Part shown: in pieces, positions 15,896 to 25,033 of the stretch
How the letters are laid out: every line of letters begins with the position of its first letter
Position numbering within the stretch: the stretch's first letter is position 1
Assembly: GCA_958296175.1 (NCBI GenBank)
Contig: OY282448.1
Span: 1,550,472-1,614,471 of the forward strand
From: an uncultured Chloroflexota bacterium
GTDB lineage: Bacteria > Chloroflexota > UBA11872
DNA: 64,000 nt
Direction of reading: 5' to 3'
Notes under the pieces: generated by a model
Database searches by the model: none
The model's input: only the letters and a program-made list of their open reading frames with translations
What the model was told of the DNA's origin: nothing
Made by a program: the position numbers and the translations under genes

Positions 15896-17421
15896 GGCGC
15901 GCTGAAATAGCGGTCGAGCACGGGCAGCAGATCCAGGGGCACGCCGCGCGCCACGTCCTGGCGGCCGGCGGCCACGCCGCGCCCCCCGGCCGCGGCGGAC
16001 TCCGACGGCTGGCCCGCCCCCAGCGCCAGGATCGGGCGCTGCACCAGCTCGGCGCCTTCGCTCGTGGGCGCAATGTCGACGATTTCCAGGCGGCCTTCCG
16101 CGTCGAGCCGTTGTTCGGCCGGCAGCGTCTCCAGAGTGCCTGACAGCGCGCGGCCGCGGGCGTCGGAATCGCCGCCCGCGCCCGAGCCGCTGCCGGGGTC
16201 GCCGTCATCGCCGGCCGTTCCCTGGCGCGCCTCCGCGGGCGGCGCCAGGCTCGTAGGCGCGTCGGCCGCCGCCGCGCCCGCCGGGCCTGACGCGCCGGGT
16301 TGCGCCTCGGCCGCCGCCTCGGCGTCCATCAGCTGGCGGGCCAGTTGCTGCAGCTGCGCCTGGGTCTGGCGTTCGGCGGCGACGGTCGCGCCCGCGGCTT
16401 CCATCTCGTCCGCCAGCTGCGCCAGCGCCGCGCGCGCGTCGGCCAGCTGGCCGCGCGCCAGCGCCTCGGCCGCCGCCGCCAGCCGGCCGGAGAGCGCGGC
16501 GTCCGCCGCTGCAGCGGCGGACGCCTGCTGCATGCCCGCCGCCAGATCGTCCATGCGCGCGCTGTTCATGTCGGCCAGCTGTGCGCGCAGCGCGCGCGCC
16601 TCGGCCGCGCTGGCCGCAAAGTCGCCGTTGCCCAGGGCGCGGCCCAGCCGCCGCCCCTCCGAGGTGCGGCGCAGCGCCGCGCCCGCTGCGTCCGCGGCCA
16701 CCGCCGCGGACGCAGCCTCGGGGTCGCGCTGCCGCTCCAGCTCCGCAATCGCCGCGCGCAATTCCTCGATGCGCGCCTGCAGGGCGGGATCCACGGGCGT
16801 CGGGGCCGCCGCGTCCGCCGCCAGACCCGGCGGCAGGGCCGTCAGCGCCTCGATCGGCGTCTCGGCGCCGGGCACCGGCGCCGAGACGCGGGCCGCCGCC
16901 AGCAGCACCCCGCCCAGCGCCGCCGCCGCCGCGCCCAGCAGCAGCACGTCTCTACGGCGCACGGGGTAAGGAAACGCGCGCGCCGCATCCACCTGTGTAA
17001 TCGTGCGCAGCGCGTCCTCGCGTTGCAGCGCCTGCATCGCAGGGTCGGCGCGCGCGCCGACCACCGCCGTGGAGAGCCGTTCGCACAATCCCAGGCGTCG
17101 GTCATAGGCCAGCGCCGCCGTCAGCGGCGGCGGCACGGTAACCGCGCGCGCCGCCAGCGCTGCACTTACAACGCCCAGCGCCGCGCCCGCCGCGGCCGGC
17201 GCCAGCCCGCCAAGCCCTGCCAGGGCGCTGGCCGCGGCCAACCCGATGGCCAGCCCGAACCCCAGGCCCAGCAGCTTGGGGGCCGCCCGCGCGGCTCGAT
17301 AGCGCTGCCAGCGTCTGGCCAGCCGCGCCAACCGCCGGCCGAACTCGCCACGGCCGTACGCGCTGGTGCGGAATGCAGGCGCGGCGGCGGCGGCAAACGG
17401 GCGGGCGGCAGTGATTCGCAT
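15892..17421 (-). CDS. Membrane protein with long Ala-rich coiled coil (DUF4175-like)
   Basis: About 509 residues. Two adjacent membrane helices sit near residues 45-95 and another near 155-175 (LLLGAAAAALGGVLLAAARV). A long Ala/Glu/Gln-rich helical region of about 250 residues follows, with coiled-coil character (LQARIEELRAAIAELERQRD), then a Gly/Asp/Ser linker and a conserved-looking end LPVLDRYFSAP. It is the first gene of the moxR-DUF58 operon and overlaps moxR. Such proteins usually accompany MoxR clusters and resemble DUF4175. ATG 17421 was preferred to an upstream TTG. No enzyme motif was seen. Confidence 0.7.
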   Translation of the reverse strand: MRITAARPFAAAAAPAFRTSAYGRGEFGRRLARLARRWQRYRAARAAPKLLGLGFGLAIGLAAASALAGLGGLAPAAAGAALGVVSAALAARAVTVPPPLTAALAYDRRLGLCERLSTAVVGARADPAMQALQREDALRTITQVDAARAFPYPVRRRDVLLLGAAAAALGGVLLAAARVSAPVPGAETPIEALTALPPGLAADAAAPTPVDPALQARIEELRAAIAELERQRDPEAASAAVAADAAGAALRRTSEGRRLGRALGNGDFAASAAEARALRAQLADMNSARMDDLAAGMQQASAAAAADAALSGRLAAAAEALARGQLADARAALAQLADEMEAAGATVAAERQTQAQLQQLARQLMDAEAAAEAQPGASGPAGAAAADAPTSLAPPAEARQGTAGDDGDPGSGSGAGGDSDARGRALSGTLETLPAEQRLDAEGRLEIVDIAPTSEGAELVQRPILALGAGQPSESAAAGGRGVAAGRQDVARGVPLDLLPVLDRYFSAP

Positions 17422-17544
17422 CGGCACGAGCTTCGGGGTTCGCCTAGCTCGACGGGGCGCCAACAGTTACGTCAGGACGACGCCGCGCCAGCCGGCCCTC
17501 GGGGAACGAGCCGAGCGTAGCACCGCCGCGCCGCCGCCCGGCCC

Positions 17545-18789
17545 TCAGCCATCGTCCATCGGCTGGATGTGGGTGGGCGCGCGCCAGGGCTGGAAGGTGT
17601 ACGGCTGTTCGTTGGGCGGCAGCGAGACGATGGCGGGGCCGTCTCCCAGGAAGATCCAGTCCACGAGGCGGTTGTTCTGGGTGACCCGCACGGGCAGGCC
17701 GGCCCAGTCGGCGGGCGGCGTGAAGATCAGCGTCAGCGGTTGGTCGAAGCGTTGGTTGTCCAGGCCGTCGGACAGCACCGCCTGGATGCTGGCAATTGCG
17801 CCGTCCTGTTCGACGATCGTCATGGTGACCTCGGCCTGTTCGCGTTCGCGCATGTAGAGCGTCACCTCGTTCATGGAGGCGACCCAGAAGTCGCGGGCGG
17901 CGATGGCGCGCATGTCGGACTGGAAGTGTTCCCAGCGGTACGGCCCAAAGCCGCTGCTGCGGCCAATGTTGTGATAGACGGGGATGATCCAGGCGGTTTG
18001 TTCGAGGGCCTCGTCCAGAATAGGTATCAGTTCGTCCGTATCGTTGATGCAGTGGCCGCACTGCTGAAAGTCGGAGGCTTCCATCTGCAGGGCAGGCAAG
18101 TAGAACCAGTCGGCGGGCGCCGCGGCGTCGCCAGGCGCGATATAGGGCGGATAATCGTCGCTGGGCGTGCTCGCCAGACGCCCGGCCAGAAAGCCGGCGT
18201 CGGCCAGCGCCCGCCGTGTTTCCTCGTTCTCTGCGTTCCCGCGCGGATAGGCGTAGGCCACCGGGGTCAGCCCCATGCGTTCCATCGCTTCGAAGCACAG
18301 ACGAAACGAATCGTAGGCCTGCTCGTAGGTGAGCGCGTCGTGGTTGACGTGCCAGTGCCCATGGCCAAAATAACCGAACCCCTGGGCGGCGAGCGACAAC
18401 AAGTATTCGGTTATATGGGCAGGCACTTTGCTCCCGATCACGCCGGGAACCACGTCAGGGACGAGGGGGGCCAAGTCGTGTTCGACCCACGCGGGCAGCT
18501 CGTCCAGAAACCGCTGGGTCGTTACCTCATAACCGATAATCATTCCCAGGCTTTGCACAAACGTATCGACCGGTTGGCTGGGGTCTGGCACGGCGTCGTA
18601 CGAGATAGATATGGCCGCCGTGTGGTTGTCGAACCACTTGGCAACGACGAACCCCGGCGCACCCGACCCGCCGTCGTCCACGCAGCTTGCATGCACGGCA
18701 AGCACGAGCACACCCAGCAGCGCGCCGCCGGCGGCGCGGCGTCCTGCGCACTTTGCAATCCATCTGAGTACGAAGAGGGATCCGGCCAT
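17545..18789 (-). CDS. Polysaccharide deacetylase-like exported protein
   Basis: About 414 residues with an N-terminal membrane/signal segment (GGALLGVLVLAVHASC) that may end in a lipobox Cys. The NodB-like region includes AAISISYDAVPDP (metal Asp area), YFGHGHWHVNHDALTYEQ (His-rich metal site) and VAYAYPRGNAENEETRRAL. The last about 100 residues form a beta-rich accessory domain. It probably removes acyl groups from a cell-wall or extracellular polysaccharide. ATG 18789 was chosen over upstream in-frame starts because the signal peptide then begins promptly. A stand-alone gene. Confidence 0.75.
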   Translation of the reverse strand: MAGSLFVLRWIAKCAGRRAAGGALLGVLVLAVHASCVDDGGSGAPGFVVAKWFDNHTAAISISYDAVPDPSQPVDTFVQSLGMIIGYEVTTQRFLDELPAWVEHDLAPLVPDVVPGVIGSKVPAHITEYLLSLAAQGFGYFGHGHWHVNHDALTYEQAYDSFRLCFEAMERMGLTPVAYAYPRGNAENEETRRALADAGFLAGRLASTPSDDYPPYIAPGDAAAPADWFYLPALQMEASDFQQCGHCINDTDELIPILDEALEQTAWIIPVYHNIGRSSGFGPYRWEHFQSDMRAIAARDFWVASMNEVTLYMREREQAEVTMTIVEQDGAIASIQAVLSDGLDNQRFDQPLTLIFTPPADWAGLPVRVTQNNRLVDWIFLGDGPAIVSLPPNEQPYTFQPWRAPTHIQPMDDG

Positions 18790-18925
18790 CGCAGCTATGC
18801 GCCCCTTACGAAATGGCTGCCCGCGTCGCATCGGGTCCCGTCGCGGTCGATTCGCCAAGCAGGGAGCGGCAGAGATTAGTCCCCAGGCGGCGGAACGCGC
18901 AAGGCCCCCGGGGGCCAGAGCCCCC

Positions 18926-18960
18926 CTCACCCCAACCCTCTCCCTCAGGGAGAGGGGGAA
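18926..18960. repeat. Dispersed palindromic element, opposite orientation
   Basis: CCTCACCCCAACCCTCTCCC followed by TCAGGGAGAGGGGG. This is the same element as elsewhere in the window, with the GGGTGAGG tail on the other side of the palindrome. Confidence 0.65.
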
Positions 18961-18991
18961 GAACGCCCGGCGCCAGCCCACGCATGTCGAG

Positions 18992-19139
18992 GTCTCTTCC
19001 CCCCTGGGTGGGGAGAAGGGCATCGCCCCGTGACCGAGCGCGAGCTGCAAGAGTCTCTTCCCCCCTGGGTGGGGGAGAAGGCAGCGCAATCGCCGCTCAG
19101 GTCAAGAACGTGACGCCCCTTCCCCTGGGTGGGGGAGAC
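18992..19139. CRISPR. CRISPR-like mini-array, 3 repeats, about 61-bp period
   Basis: TCTCTTCCCCCCTGGGTG followed by GGGAGAAG starts at 18993 and 19054, exactly 61 bp apart. A third, slightly shorter copy (CCTTCCCCTGGGTGGGGGAG) is centred 60-61 bp further on. The unit is a near-palindrome (CTTCCCCC..GGGGGAG), as in type I-E repeats, and the intervening sequences are unrelated. It lies in the about 1.2-kb gene-free stretch upstream of amt. No cas genes were found. Confidence 0.5.
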
Positions 19140-19272
19140 GGACTGGGGCGCCTGGGACGCGGCCGCACGGTCCAAATTCTCCCTGGCAGAGCTCGGCAAA
19201 GCCCCGGTGCGCGGCGCATGGTGGGGCCAGTTCGCCCCCGCCGCCTCTGGACCGTCCCGCATGCGCCGGCCG

Positions 19273-19354
19273 CCGTTCCCCCGAGCGCCCTGGTCACCAT
19301 GAGGCGCAGCGCCAGGGCAAGCAGGGCAAACGACCGTCTCCCCGAGCGCCCTGG
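19273..19354. repeat. 61-bp-phased direct repeat pair
   Basis: CCGT.CCCCCGAGCGCCCTGG (21 bases, two mismatches between copies) starts at 19273 and 19334, exactly 61 bp apart. The sequence between is unrelated. It has the same spacing as the other mini-arrays in the window. Confidence 0.45.
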
Positions 19355-19501
19355 GCGCCGTGCTGCCGGCCCGCCGCGGCCGCAGCGCCCGCGTGGAGCG
19401 GCTGACGCAGCGCATCGACGTGACGCGCTCGATGCGCTGCTGGCCGAGACCCGCGCCGCGCCCGTCGATCGACCAGACGCTCCGCCGCCGCCGATGGTCG
19501 A

Positions 19502-19585
19502 GGGTCCTGCCGCTCCGCCAGCGGCATCAGCGGAGCGTCTTGCTGCGGCGGGGGGGACGGCTGGGTCCTGCCGCTCCGCCCGCGG
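19502..19585. repeat. 61-bp-phased direct repeat pair
   Basis: GGGTCCTGCCGCTCCGCC followed by .GCGG starts at 19502 and 19563, exactly 61 bp apart with one mismatch. An 11-bp inverted pair AGACGCTCCGC / GCGGAGCGTCT flanks the first copy. Confidence 0.45.
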
Positions 19586-20010
19586 CCGCAGGTCTGGGAC
19601 GCCGGAGGTCGCGGCCGCGCCGGGGAGTGCGTGCCGTTCCGTCGGTTCGTGGGCGCGGGCCCCGGCCCGGCGGAACAGAGGGGGCGCGGCCGCGGTCGTT
19701 CTGGCAGTTCGTGTTCCAGACGCGGCGGCGTTCAGGGCGTGGGGGCGAGGGGCGCGCCCCCGGTGTCACGCAACCAGCAGCCGCGTTCGGACCACGCGCG
19801 GGGCGGCGCTGAGGGGCGGGAAGTTTTGTCAAGGCGCGGGGAACGTCTTTATGATAGGCGGGCCGTTGCGTCGAGCGTGCCAGGGCTGGCCCCTGCGCGG
19901 TCGAGGCTGGCGGCGCGGCGCTCGAGCGCGGGCCCGCGGCGGTGATGCGCCGCGGGGACGGGCGGCGGCGTCGCTCGCGTGCATGCTGGACGCCGCCGCC
20001 GCGTCTGGAA
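19586..20010. other. Gene-free region upstream of amt
   Basis: Several short open frames exist, but none has a ribosome site or recognisable protein sequence. TTTTGTCAAG near 19823 and TATGATAG near 19850 are the only promoter-like AT-rich elements and could serve amt. The AAGGAGACC ribosome site is at 20011. Confidence 0.4.
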
Positions 20011-20028
20011 AAGGAGACCTGGGCCGAT

Positions 20029-21423
20029 ATGAGCACCCTGGCAACCGTCCTTGCGCAGCGCCGCATCCCCGTCATCCTGGCGGCCACCGGCCTGGCGTCG
20101 CTGGCCATCTTCCTGGCGCGCCCGGCCGTGGCGCACGCCGCGGGCGTGGATGCGGAAAGCGCGTTCGTCTTCAACACCTTTGCGTTCTTGATCTGGGGCG
20201 TGCTGGTCATGTGGATGTGCGCCGGCTTCACCATGCTGGAGTCCGGGTCGGTGCGCACCAAGAACGCCTCCATGATCTGCCTGAAGAACATCGGCCTCTA
20301 CTCCATCGCCTGCTTGGCCTACTTCGTCCTGGGCTACAACCTGATGTACGGCGACATCGTGGGCGGCTTCATCGGGTCGTTCGGCCTGCTCTATGGACCG
20401 TCGGCCGACGAAGTGGCCCTGGTCGGCGGCCAGACGGACCTGGCGGCGACGGTGGCCGACACAGGCTATTCCACTATGTCGGACTGGTTCTTCCAGATGG
20501 TGTTCGTCGCCACGGCCGCGTCCATCGTGTCCGGCGCGCTGGCCGAGCGCGTGAAGATGTGGTCGTTCTTCCTGTTCACGCTCGTGCTCACCGCCGTGGT
20601 CTACCCCATCGTGGGTGCCTGGACCTGGGGCGGCGGCTGGCTGGACGGGCTGGGCTTCCAGGACTTTGCCGGCTCCACCATCGTGCACAGCACCGGCGGC
20701 TGGGCGGCGCTGGCGGGCGTGCTGGTCGTGGGGCCGCGGCTGGGCAAGTTCCGCAAGGACGGCAGCATGCGGCCCTCCCCGCCCTCCAACATTCTGGTGG
20801 TGACGCTGGGCGTCTTCATCCTGTGGTTCGGGTGGTTCGGGTTCAACGGCGGCTCGCAGCTGGCCTTGGGCAGCGCGGCTGACGCGGTGGCTATGAGCAA
20901 CGTGCTGGTCAACACCACGCTGGCCGGCGCGGCAGGCGTGCTTGCCGCCCTGGTCTGCTCGCGGCCCATCCTGGGGCGCATGGACCTGTTCGCCGGCCTG
21001 AACGGCGCAATTGCCGGGCTGGTCTCCATCACCGCCGGCCCCGACATCACCAACCACGCCTGGTCGCTCTTGATCGGCGCCGTGGGCGGCGTGCTCTGCG
21101 TGGCCGGCATCAAGCTGCTGGAGCGGGTCCAGCTGGACGACGTGGTGGGCGCGATTCCGGCGCACCTGGTTGCCGGAATCTGGGGCACGCTGGCCACCGC
21201 CATCGCCGCCGGCGCCAACGTCGGCGTGCAGCTGATTGGCATTCTGGCGGTGGGCGCTTTTGTGTTCACGGTCTCGTTTGCGCTGTGGAAGGCGCTGGAA
21301 CTGACCCTGCGCGTGCGCGTCGAACCCGATATCGAGCGCCTGGGGCAGGACGCCGGCGAGCTGGGCATCGAGGCCTACCCCGAATTCGTGCTCATGCCGG
21401 AACTGGACGATGAGGACGACTGA
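20029..21423 (+). CDS. amt: Ammonium transporter
   Basis: A 464-residue Amt/MEP/Rh channel in the inner membrane that conducts ammonium/ammonia. After an N-terminal signal-like helix it shows eleven hydrophobic segments and the family motifs GFTMLESGSVRTKN (helix 1), FVATAASIVSGALAERVKMW, DFAGSTIVHSTGGWAALAG (signature with channel His) and GMDLFAGLNGAIAGLVSI-like later helices. The cytoplasmic tail ends in an acidic DDEDD. AAGGAGACC precedes the ATG. No glnK is adjacent, which is unusual; instead a sensory operon follows after a large hairpin. Confidence 0.95.
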   Translation: MSTLATVLAQRRIPVILAATGLASLAIFLARPAVAHAAGVDAESAFVFNTFAFLIWGVLVMWMCAGFTMLESGSVRTKNASMICLKNIGLYSIACLAYFVLGYNLMYGDIVGGFIGSFGLLYGPSADEVALVGGQTDLAATVADTGYSTMSDWFFQMVFVATAASIVSGALAERVKMWSFFLFTLVLTAVVYPIVGAWTWGGGWLDGLGFQDFAGSTIVHSTGGWAALAGVLVVGPRLGKFRKDGSMRPSPPSNILVVTLGVFILWFGWFGFNGGSQLALGSAADAVAMSNVLVNTTLAGAAGVLAALVCSRPILGRMDLFAGLNGAIAGLVSITAGPDITNHAWSLLIGAVGGVLCVAGIKLLERVQLDDVVGAIPAHLVAGIWGTLATAIAAGANVGVQLIGILAVGAFVFTVSFALWKALELTLRVRVEPDIERLGQDAGELGIEAYPEFVLMPELDDEDD

Positions 21424-21445
21424 GCGGCGGCTCTCCCGACATGTC

Positions 21446-21523
21446 ATTCGCCAGGGCGCCGTTGGCGCGTCGGCGCGCGTCTCCGAGCAGGCGCGCGCCG
21501 ACGCGCACGGCCCTTGGCGAACG
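21446..21523 (+). terminator. Long imperfect hairpin downstream of amt
   Basis: Arms of about 33 bp (ATTCGCCAGGGCGCCGTTGG.. and ..CACGGCCCTTGGCGAACG) pair with only a few mismatches around an 11-base loop. The inner stem GCGCGTCGGCGCGCG is perfect. It lies 23 bp after the amt stop. No U-run follows, so it may be a transcript-stabilising or factor-assisted 3' end rather than a classic terminator. TATAGT at 21566-21571, a possible -10 box for the next operon, follows. Confidence 0.6.
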
Positions 21524-21733
21524 ATCTGCGCCGCGCTCCGGCCGCACGGCATGGGGGCGACGGTGTATAGTCTCCCGAGTCCGACGAAGGGTGAGGCGAG
21601 GCCCTGCCGAGGTCCTCGCCGTTCGCCCTCGCGTGAACGTTAGGCCTGTGGAACCGTCCTGATGAGCGCATCCGCCGAATGGCGAGGGTCGAGGCGGACG
21701 CTCTTCCAGGCTGCTCGGATAGGAACAGAAGGC

Positions 21734-22072
21734 ATGCAAACCGAGTGGGAATGGAAAGACGAAGCGATTGTCGCGCGGGTCGATGGCCGCGTGGACGGCG
21801 CCAACGCCCGTGAGTTTCAGCAAGGCTTAGCCGCCGTCATCAAGGCGAGCGCCGGCGCCGTGCTCCTGGACATGGAGAAGCTCTCCTACATCAGCAGCGC
21901 GGGCCTGCGGGTGGTGCTGCTGGCGGCCAAGGAGCTCCGTACCCAGGGGTCGAAATTCGCCATCTGCTCGTTGTCCGCCTCGATCCTGGAAGTCTTCAAG
22001 ATCAGCGGCTTCGACCAGATCGTCCAGATTTACGGCTCGCAGGACGAGGCCCTCGCCGCGCTCAACGGCTGA
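21734..22072 (+). CDS. STAS-domain anti-sigma factor antagonist (RsbV/SpoIIAA-like)
   Basis: A 112-residue single STAS domain. The phosphorylatable Ser is in LSYISSAGLRVVLLAAKEL, the standard SpoIIAA/RsbV site. Unphosphorylated, such proteins bind and sequester an RsbW-type kinase; a PP2C phosphatase restores them. ATG 21734 follows AGAAGG. It is the first gene of a five-gene operon with the matching phosphatase and kinase-fold protein, so the partner-switch core is complete here. The sigma factor or other target is not in the window. Confidence 0.9.
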   Translation: MQTEWEWKDEAIVARVDGRVDGANAREFQQGLAAVIKASAGAVLLDMEKLSYISSAGLRVVLLAAKELRTQGSKFAICSLSASILEVFKISGFDQIVQIYGSQDEALAALNG

Positions 22073-22158
22073 CCGCGGCCGGGCCGCGGCCACGCGCCCT
22101 GCCGTGGCGCTGGCGAACGCGCCCCGCGCCGACCGCCCAGCCTAGAGAGGGAGCCAGC

Positions 22159-23322
22159 ATGGAAGACCGGCCGTACAAAATCCTGGTCGTCGACGACGAA
22201 CCGGACCTGCAGCCGCTCGTGTTGCAGCGCATGCGGCGCAACATTCGCGCCGGGCGTTACACGTTCGTCTTTGCCGGCAACGGCGTCGAGGCCATCGAGC
22301 AGCTGAACGCGGACAGAAGCATCGACATGGTGCTCTCCGACATCAACATGCCGCGGATGGACGGCCTCACGCTGCTCGAACAGATTCCCAAGGTGGACCC
22401 CAACATCCGCTCCGTCATCATTTCGGCCTACGGCGACATGCGGAACATCCGCACGGCCATGAACCGGGGCGCGTTCGACTTCGTGACCAAGCCGCTCGAC
22501 TTCAAGGACTTGCAGGTCACCATCGACCGCACGCTGCGCCACATGGCCGAGTGGCGCGATGCGCTGACGGCGCGCGACAAGCTGATCGCGCTGCAAAACG
22601 AGCTGGACATCGCCAGCAACATGCAGAAGTCCATCCTGCCCACCACCTTCCCCGTCAGCCCCGCCTACGGCGTGTCCGCCCACATGGAACCGGCCCGCAA
22701 CGTCGGCGGCGACTTCTACGACGTGATCGCGCTCCAGGGCGGGCGTCTGGGCCTGGCCGTGGCCGACGTCTCGGACAAAGGCGTGCCGGCCGCGCTCTTC
22801 ATGATGTCCAGCCGCACCTTGCTGAAAGGCGCCGCCATCGGGCGCAACAACCCGGGCGAAGCCTTGGGCGAGGTCAACGACCTGCTGATCGAAAACAACG
22901 AGACCGCCATGTTCGTCACCGTCATCTACGCGGTCTACGACCCCGAAACCGGCACGTTCACCTACGCCAACGGCGGGCACAACACGCCGCTGGTCGTGCA
23001 CCCCGACGGCAGCTCCACCGAGCTGCCGCTGACCCGCGGCGTGGCCCTGGGGGTGATGCCGGGCATCGAATACCAGCAGAACACCATCACCCTGGAACCC
23101 GGCGACACCGTGCTGCTGTACACCGACGGCGTGACCGAAGCCATGAACAGCGGCAACGAAGAGTTCGGCATGGAGCGCCTGCGGCAGATTTTTGCCGACA
23201 AACCACCCCAAGGCCCAGAAGAAGCGCACCGCGACGTTTTCCAAGCCGTCCACGCCTTTGCGGGCGCCGTCCCGCAGTCGGACGACATCACCTGTCTCAC
23301 CCTGCGTCACGCCGGAGCTTAG
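22159..23322 (+). CDS. Response-regulator-controlled PP2C phosphatase (RsbU/SpoIIE type)
   Basis: A 387-residue protein. The receiver domain (1-125) has VVDDEPD, phospho-acceptor Asp61 in VLSDINMPRMDG, and the FVTKPLD lysine. After a helical linker (residues 140-160) comes a PPM-type Ser/Thr phosphatase with NVGGDFYDVI, LAVADVSDKGVPAALFMM, FTYANGGHNTPL, LLYTDGVTEAM and QSDDITCLTL, containing the metal aspartates. It should dephosphorylate the STAS protein when its receiver is phosphorylated, plausibly by the histidine kinase at the end of this operon. Confidence 0.93.
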   Translation: MEDRPYKILVVDDEPDLQPLVLQRMRRNIRAGRYTFVFAGNGVEAIEQLNADRSIDMVLSDINMPRMDGLTLLEQIPKVDPNIRSVIISAYGDMRNIRTAMNRGAFDFVTKPLDFKDLQVTIDRTLRHMAEWRDALTARDKLIALQNELDIASNMQKSILPTTFPVSPAYGVSAHMEPARNVGGDFYDVIALQGGRLGLAVADVSDKGVPAALFMMSSRTLLKGAAIGRNNPGEALGEVNDLLIENNETAMFVTVIYAVYDPETGTFTYANGGHNTPLVVHPDGSSTELPLTRGVALGVMPGIEYQQNTITLEPGDTVLLYTDGVTEAMNSGNEEFGMERLRQIFADKPPQGPEEAHRDVFQAVHAFAGAVPQSDDITCLTLRHAGA

Positions 23323-23324
23323 TC

Positions 23325-23744
23325 ATGAGCGAGACCCTGGCTCTCACCGTCGAGACCAAGCCAGAAGAATTGTCGCGCATTGCCGAGGCCGTCGAAGACC
23401 TCGGCAGCCGCATGGATTGGCCGCCCGCCGTCGTCTTTCGCGTGAATCTGGTGCTGGAAGAAGTCAGCATCAACATCATGAATTACGCCTACGACGACGG
23501 GCTGCACGAGTTCGAGATTACGTTCACCGCCGAGCCCGACGCCTTGACCATCGAGGTCGTGGACGACGGCCGGCCCTTCGACCCGCTGAGCGACGCGCTG
23601 CAGCCCGACGTGGACGCGGCGATCGAGGACCGCTCTATTGGCGGACTCGGCATCCACCTGGTGAAGACCATGGTGGACGAGCTGAGCTATCGCCGCGAGC
23701 GAGGCAAGAACCGTCTCACCCTTGTCTCGCGCATCGGCGAGTGA
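23325..23744 (+). CDS. RsbW-like ATP-binding anti-sigma / serine kinase
   Basis: A 139-residue GHKL-fold protein. The N-box is LVLEEVSINIMNYAYDDG, the G1 box EVVDDGRPFDP, and the G2 region GGLGIHLVKTMVDELSYRR. RsbW/SpoIIAB proteins phosphorylate the STAS partner and bind a sigma factor or another effector. It starts two bases after the phosphatase stop, and its own stop overlaps the GTG start of the next gene. The target in this organism is unknown. Confidence 0.9.
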   Translation: MSETLALTVETKPEELSRIAEAVEDLGSRMDWPPAVVFRVNLVLEEVSINIMNYAYDDGLHEFEITFTAEPDALTIEVVDDGRPFDPLSDALQPDVDAAIEDRSIGGLGIHLVKTMVDELSYRRERGKNRLTLVSRIGE

Positions 23745-25033
23745 CCCGCGTGCTCCGCGCACTGGCGGCCCGACCCCTGGCCCTGGCGCTGGCGCGTGCG
23801 GCGCTGGTGGCCGCGGCGCTTGCCGCGCTGGCCGGCTGCGAGCCGGCTGACGGCGGCGGCGCGCCAACGGCTGACCAGCCGGCCGCGCCCAGCGCGGCGG
23901 CGCGTCCGGCGGCCATGGCGCCGGGTCAGGTCCCCGGCGTGTTCGACGACCGCATCGTCTTCGGCCAGTCCGCCGCCTTCAGCGGCCCGGCCCAAGAGCT
24001 TGGCCGCAACATGCAGCTCGGCATTCTGGCGGCGTTCCAGGAAGCAAACGCCAACGGCGGCGTGCACGGGCGCATGCTGGAGTTGGAGTCGCTGGACGAC
24101 GCCTACGAGCCGGAAGCCGCGGCGACCAACACGCTGCAACTCATCAACGACCATCAGGTCTTCGCGCTCATTGGCGCCGTCGGCACGCCCACCTCGCGCT
24201 CGGCCACGCCGGTGGCCCTGGAAGCGGGCGTGCCCTATCTGGCGCCCTTCACCGGCGCCGAATTCCTGCGCTCGGCCGAGAACCTGCCCAACGTCGTCAA
24301 CATGCGCGCTTCCTACTACCAGGAAACCGAGCAGATGGTGGAGCGCCTGTACACCGATTTGGGCGCGCGGCGCATCGCGGTGCTGTATCAGGACGACTCC
24401 TACGGGCGCGCCGGCTACCGCGGCGTGCAGCTGGCGCTGGAACGGCGCGGCGGCGAACCCGTGGCCGTGGCCGTCTATCCCCGCAACACCACGGCCGTCA
24501 AGACCGCGCTGCTCGACCTGCGCGAAGGCGACCCCGACGCCGTCATCATGATCGGGGCCTACCAGCCGGTCGCCTCCGTGATCGCCTGGGCGCGGCAAAT
24601 CAGTTTCAGCACCTTGTTCATGACGGTGTCGTTCGTGGGCAGCAACGCCCTGGCCCAGGAGCTGGGCCCTGCGGGCACCGGCGTCGTGGTTACCCAGGTC
24701 GTGCCCTTCCCCACGGACGACGACCTGCCCGTGGTGGCCGCCTATCACCGTGCGCTGGCGGCCCACGATCCCGAGGCCGTGCCCGGCTTCGTCTCGTTGG
24801 AGGGCTATCTGGCCGGCCGCCTGGCAATTACCGGACTCGAACGCTGCGGCCGCGAGCTCACGCGCGCCTGCCTGCTCGACAGCTATCGCAGCGGCGGCGC
24901 AGTCGACATCGACGGGTTCAGCCTCAGCTACGGCCAGGGCGACAACCAAGGGTCGGACCAAGTCTTCATCACCATGATCGGCCCGAACGCCAGGTACTTC
25001 TCCATGGGGACGCTGGGAGACGCGCGGATATGA
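23741..25033 (+). CDS. Periplasmic-binding-protein-type lipoprotein (Peripla_BP_6)
   Basis: About 430 residues starting at GTG overlapping the previous stop. The signal peptide ends in the lipobox ALAGC (Cys33), then a Pro/Ala linker, then a two-lobe type I fold like branched-chain amino-acid/urea binding proteins (IVFGQSAAFSGPAQELGRNM, ALIGAVGTPTSRSATPVALE, RRIAVLYQDDSYGRAGYRGV, GAYQPVASVIAWA). No ABC permease or ATPase is near. Its place between the partner-switch genes and a histidine kinase, overlapping both, suggests a ligand sensor for the kinase rather than a transporter component. Confidence 0.88.
   Translation: MTRVLRALAARPLALALARAALVAAALAALAGCEPADGGGAPTADQPAAPSAAARPAAMAPGQVPGVFDDRIVFGQSAAFSGPAQELGRNMQLGILAAFQEANANGGVHGRMLELESLDDAYEPEAAATNTLQLINDHQVFALIGAVGTPTSRSATPVALEAGVPYLAPFTGAEFLRSAENLPNVVNMRASYYQETEQMVERLYTDLGARRIAVLYQDDSYGRAGYRGVQLALERRGGEPVAVAVYPRNTTAVKTALLDLREGDPDAVIMIGAYQPVASVIAWARQISFSTLFMTVSFVGSNALAQELGPAGTGVVVTQVVPFPTDDDLPVVAAYHRALAAHDPEAVPGFVSLEGYLAGRLAITGLERCGRELTRACLLDSYRSGGAVDIDGFSLSYGQGDNQGSDQVFITMIGPNARYFSMGTLGDARI

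Noticed and set aside
19360..19830. Degraded gene upstream of amt
   Set aside because: All frames were scanned by eye. Short Arg/Pro-rich frames only, no recognisable protein remnants.
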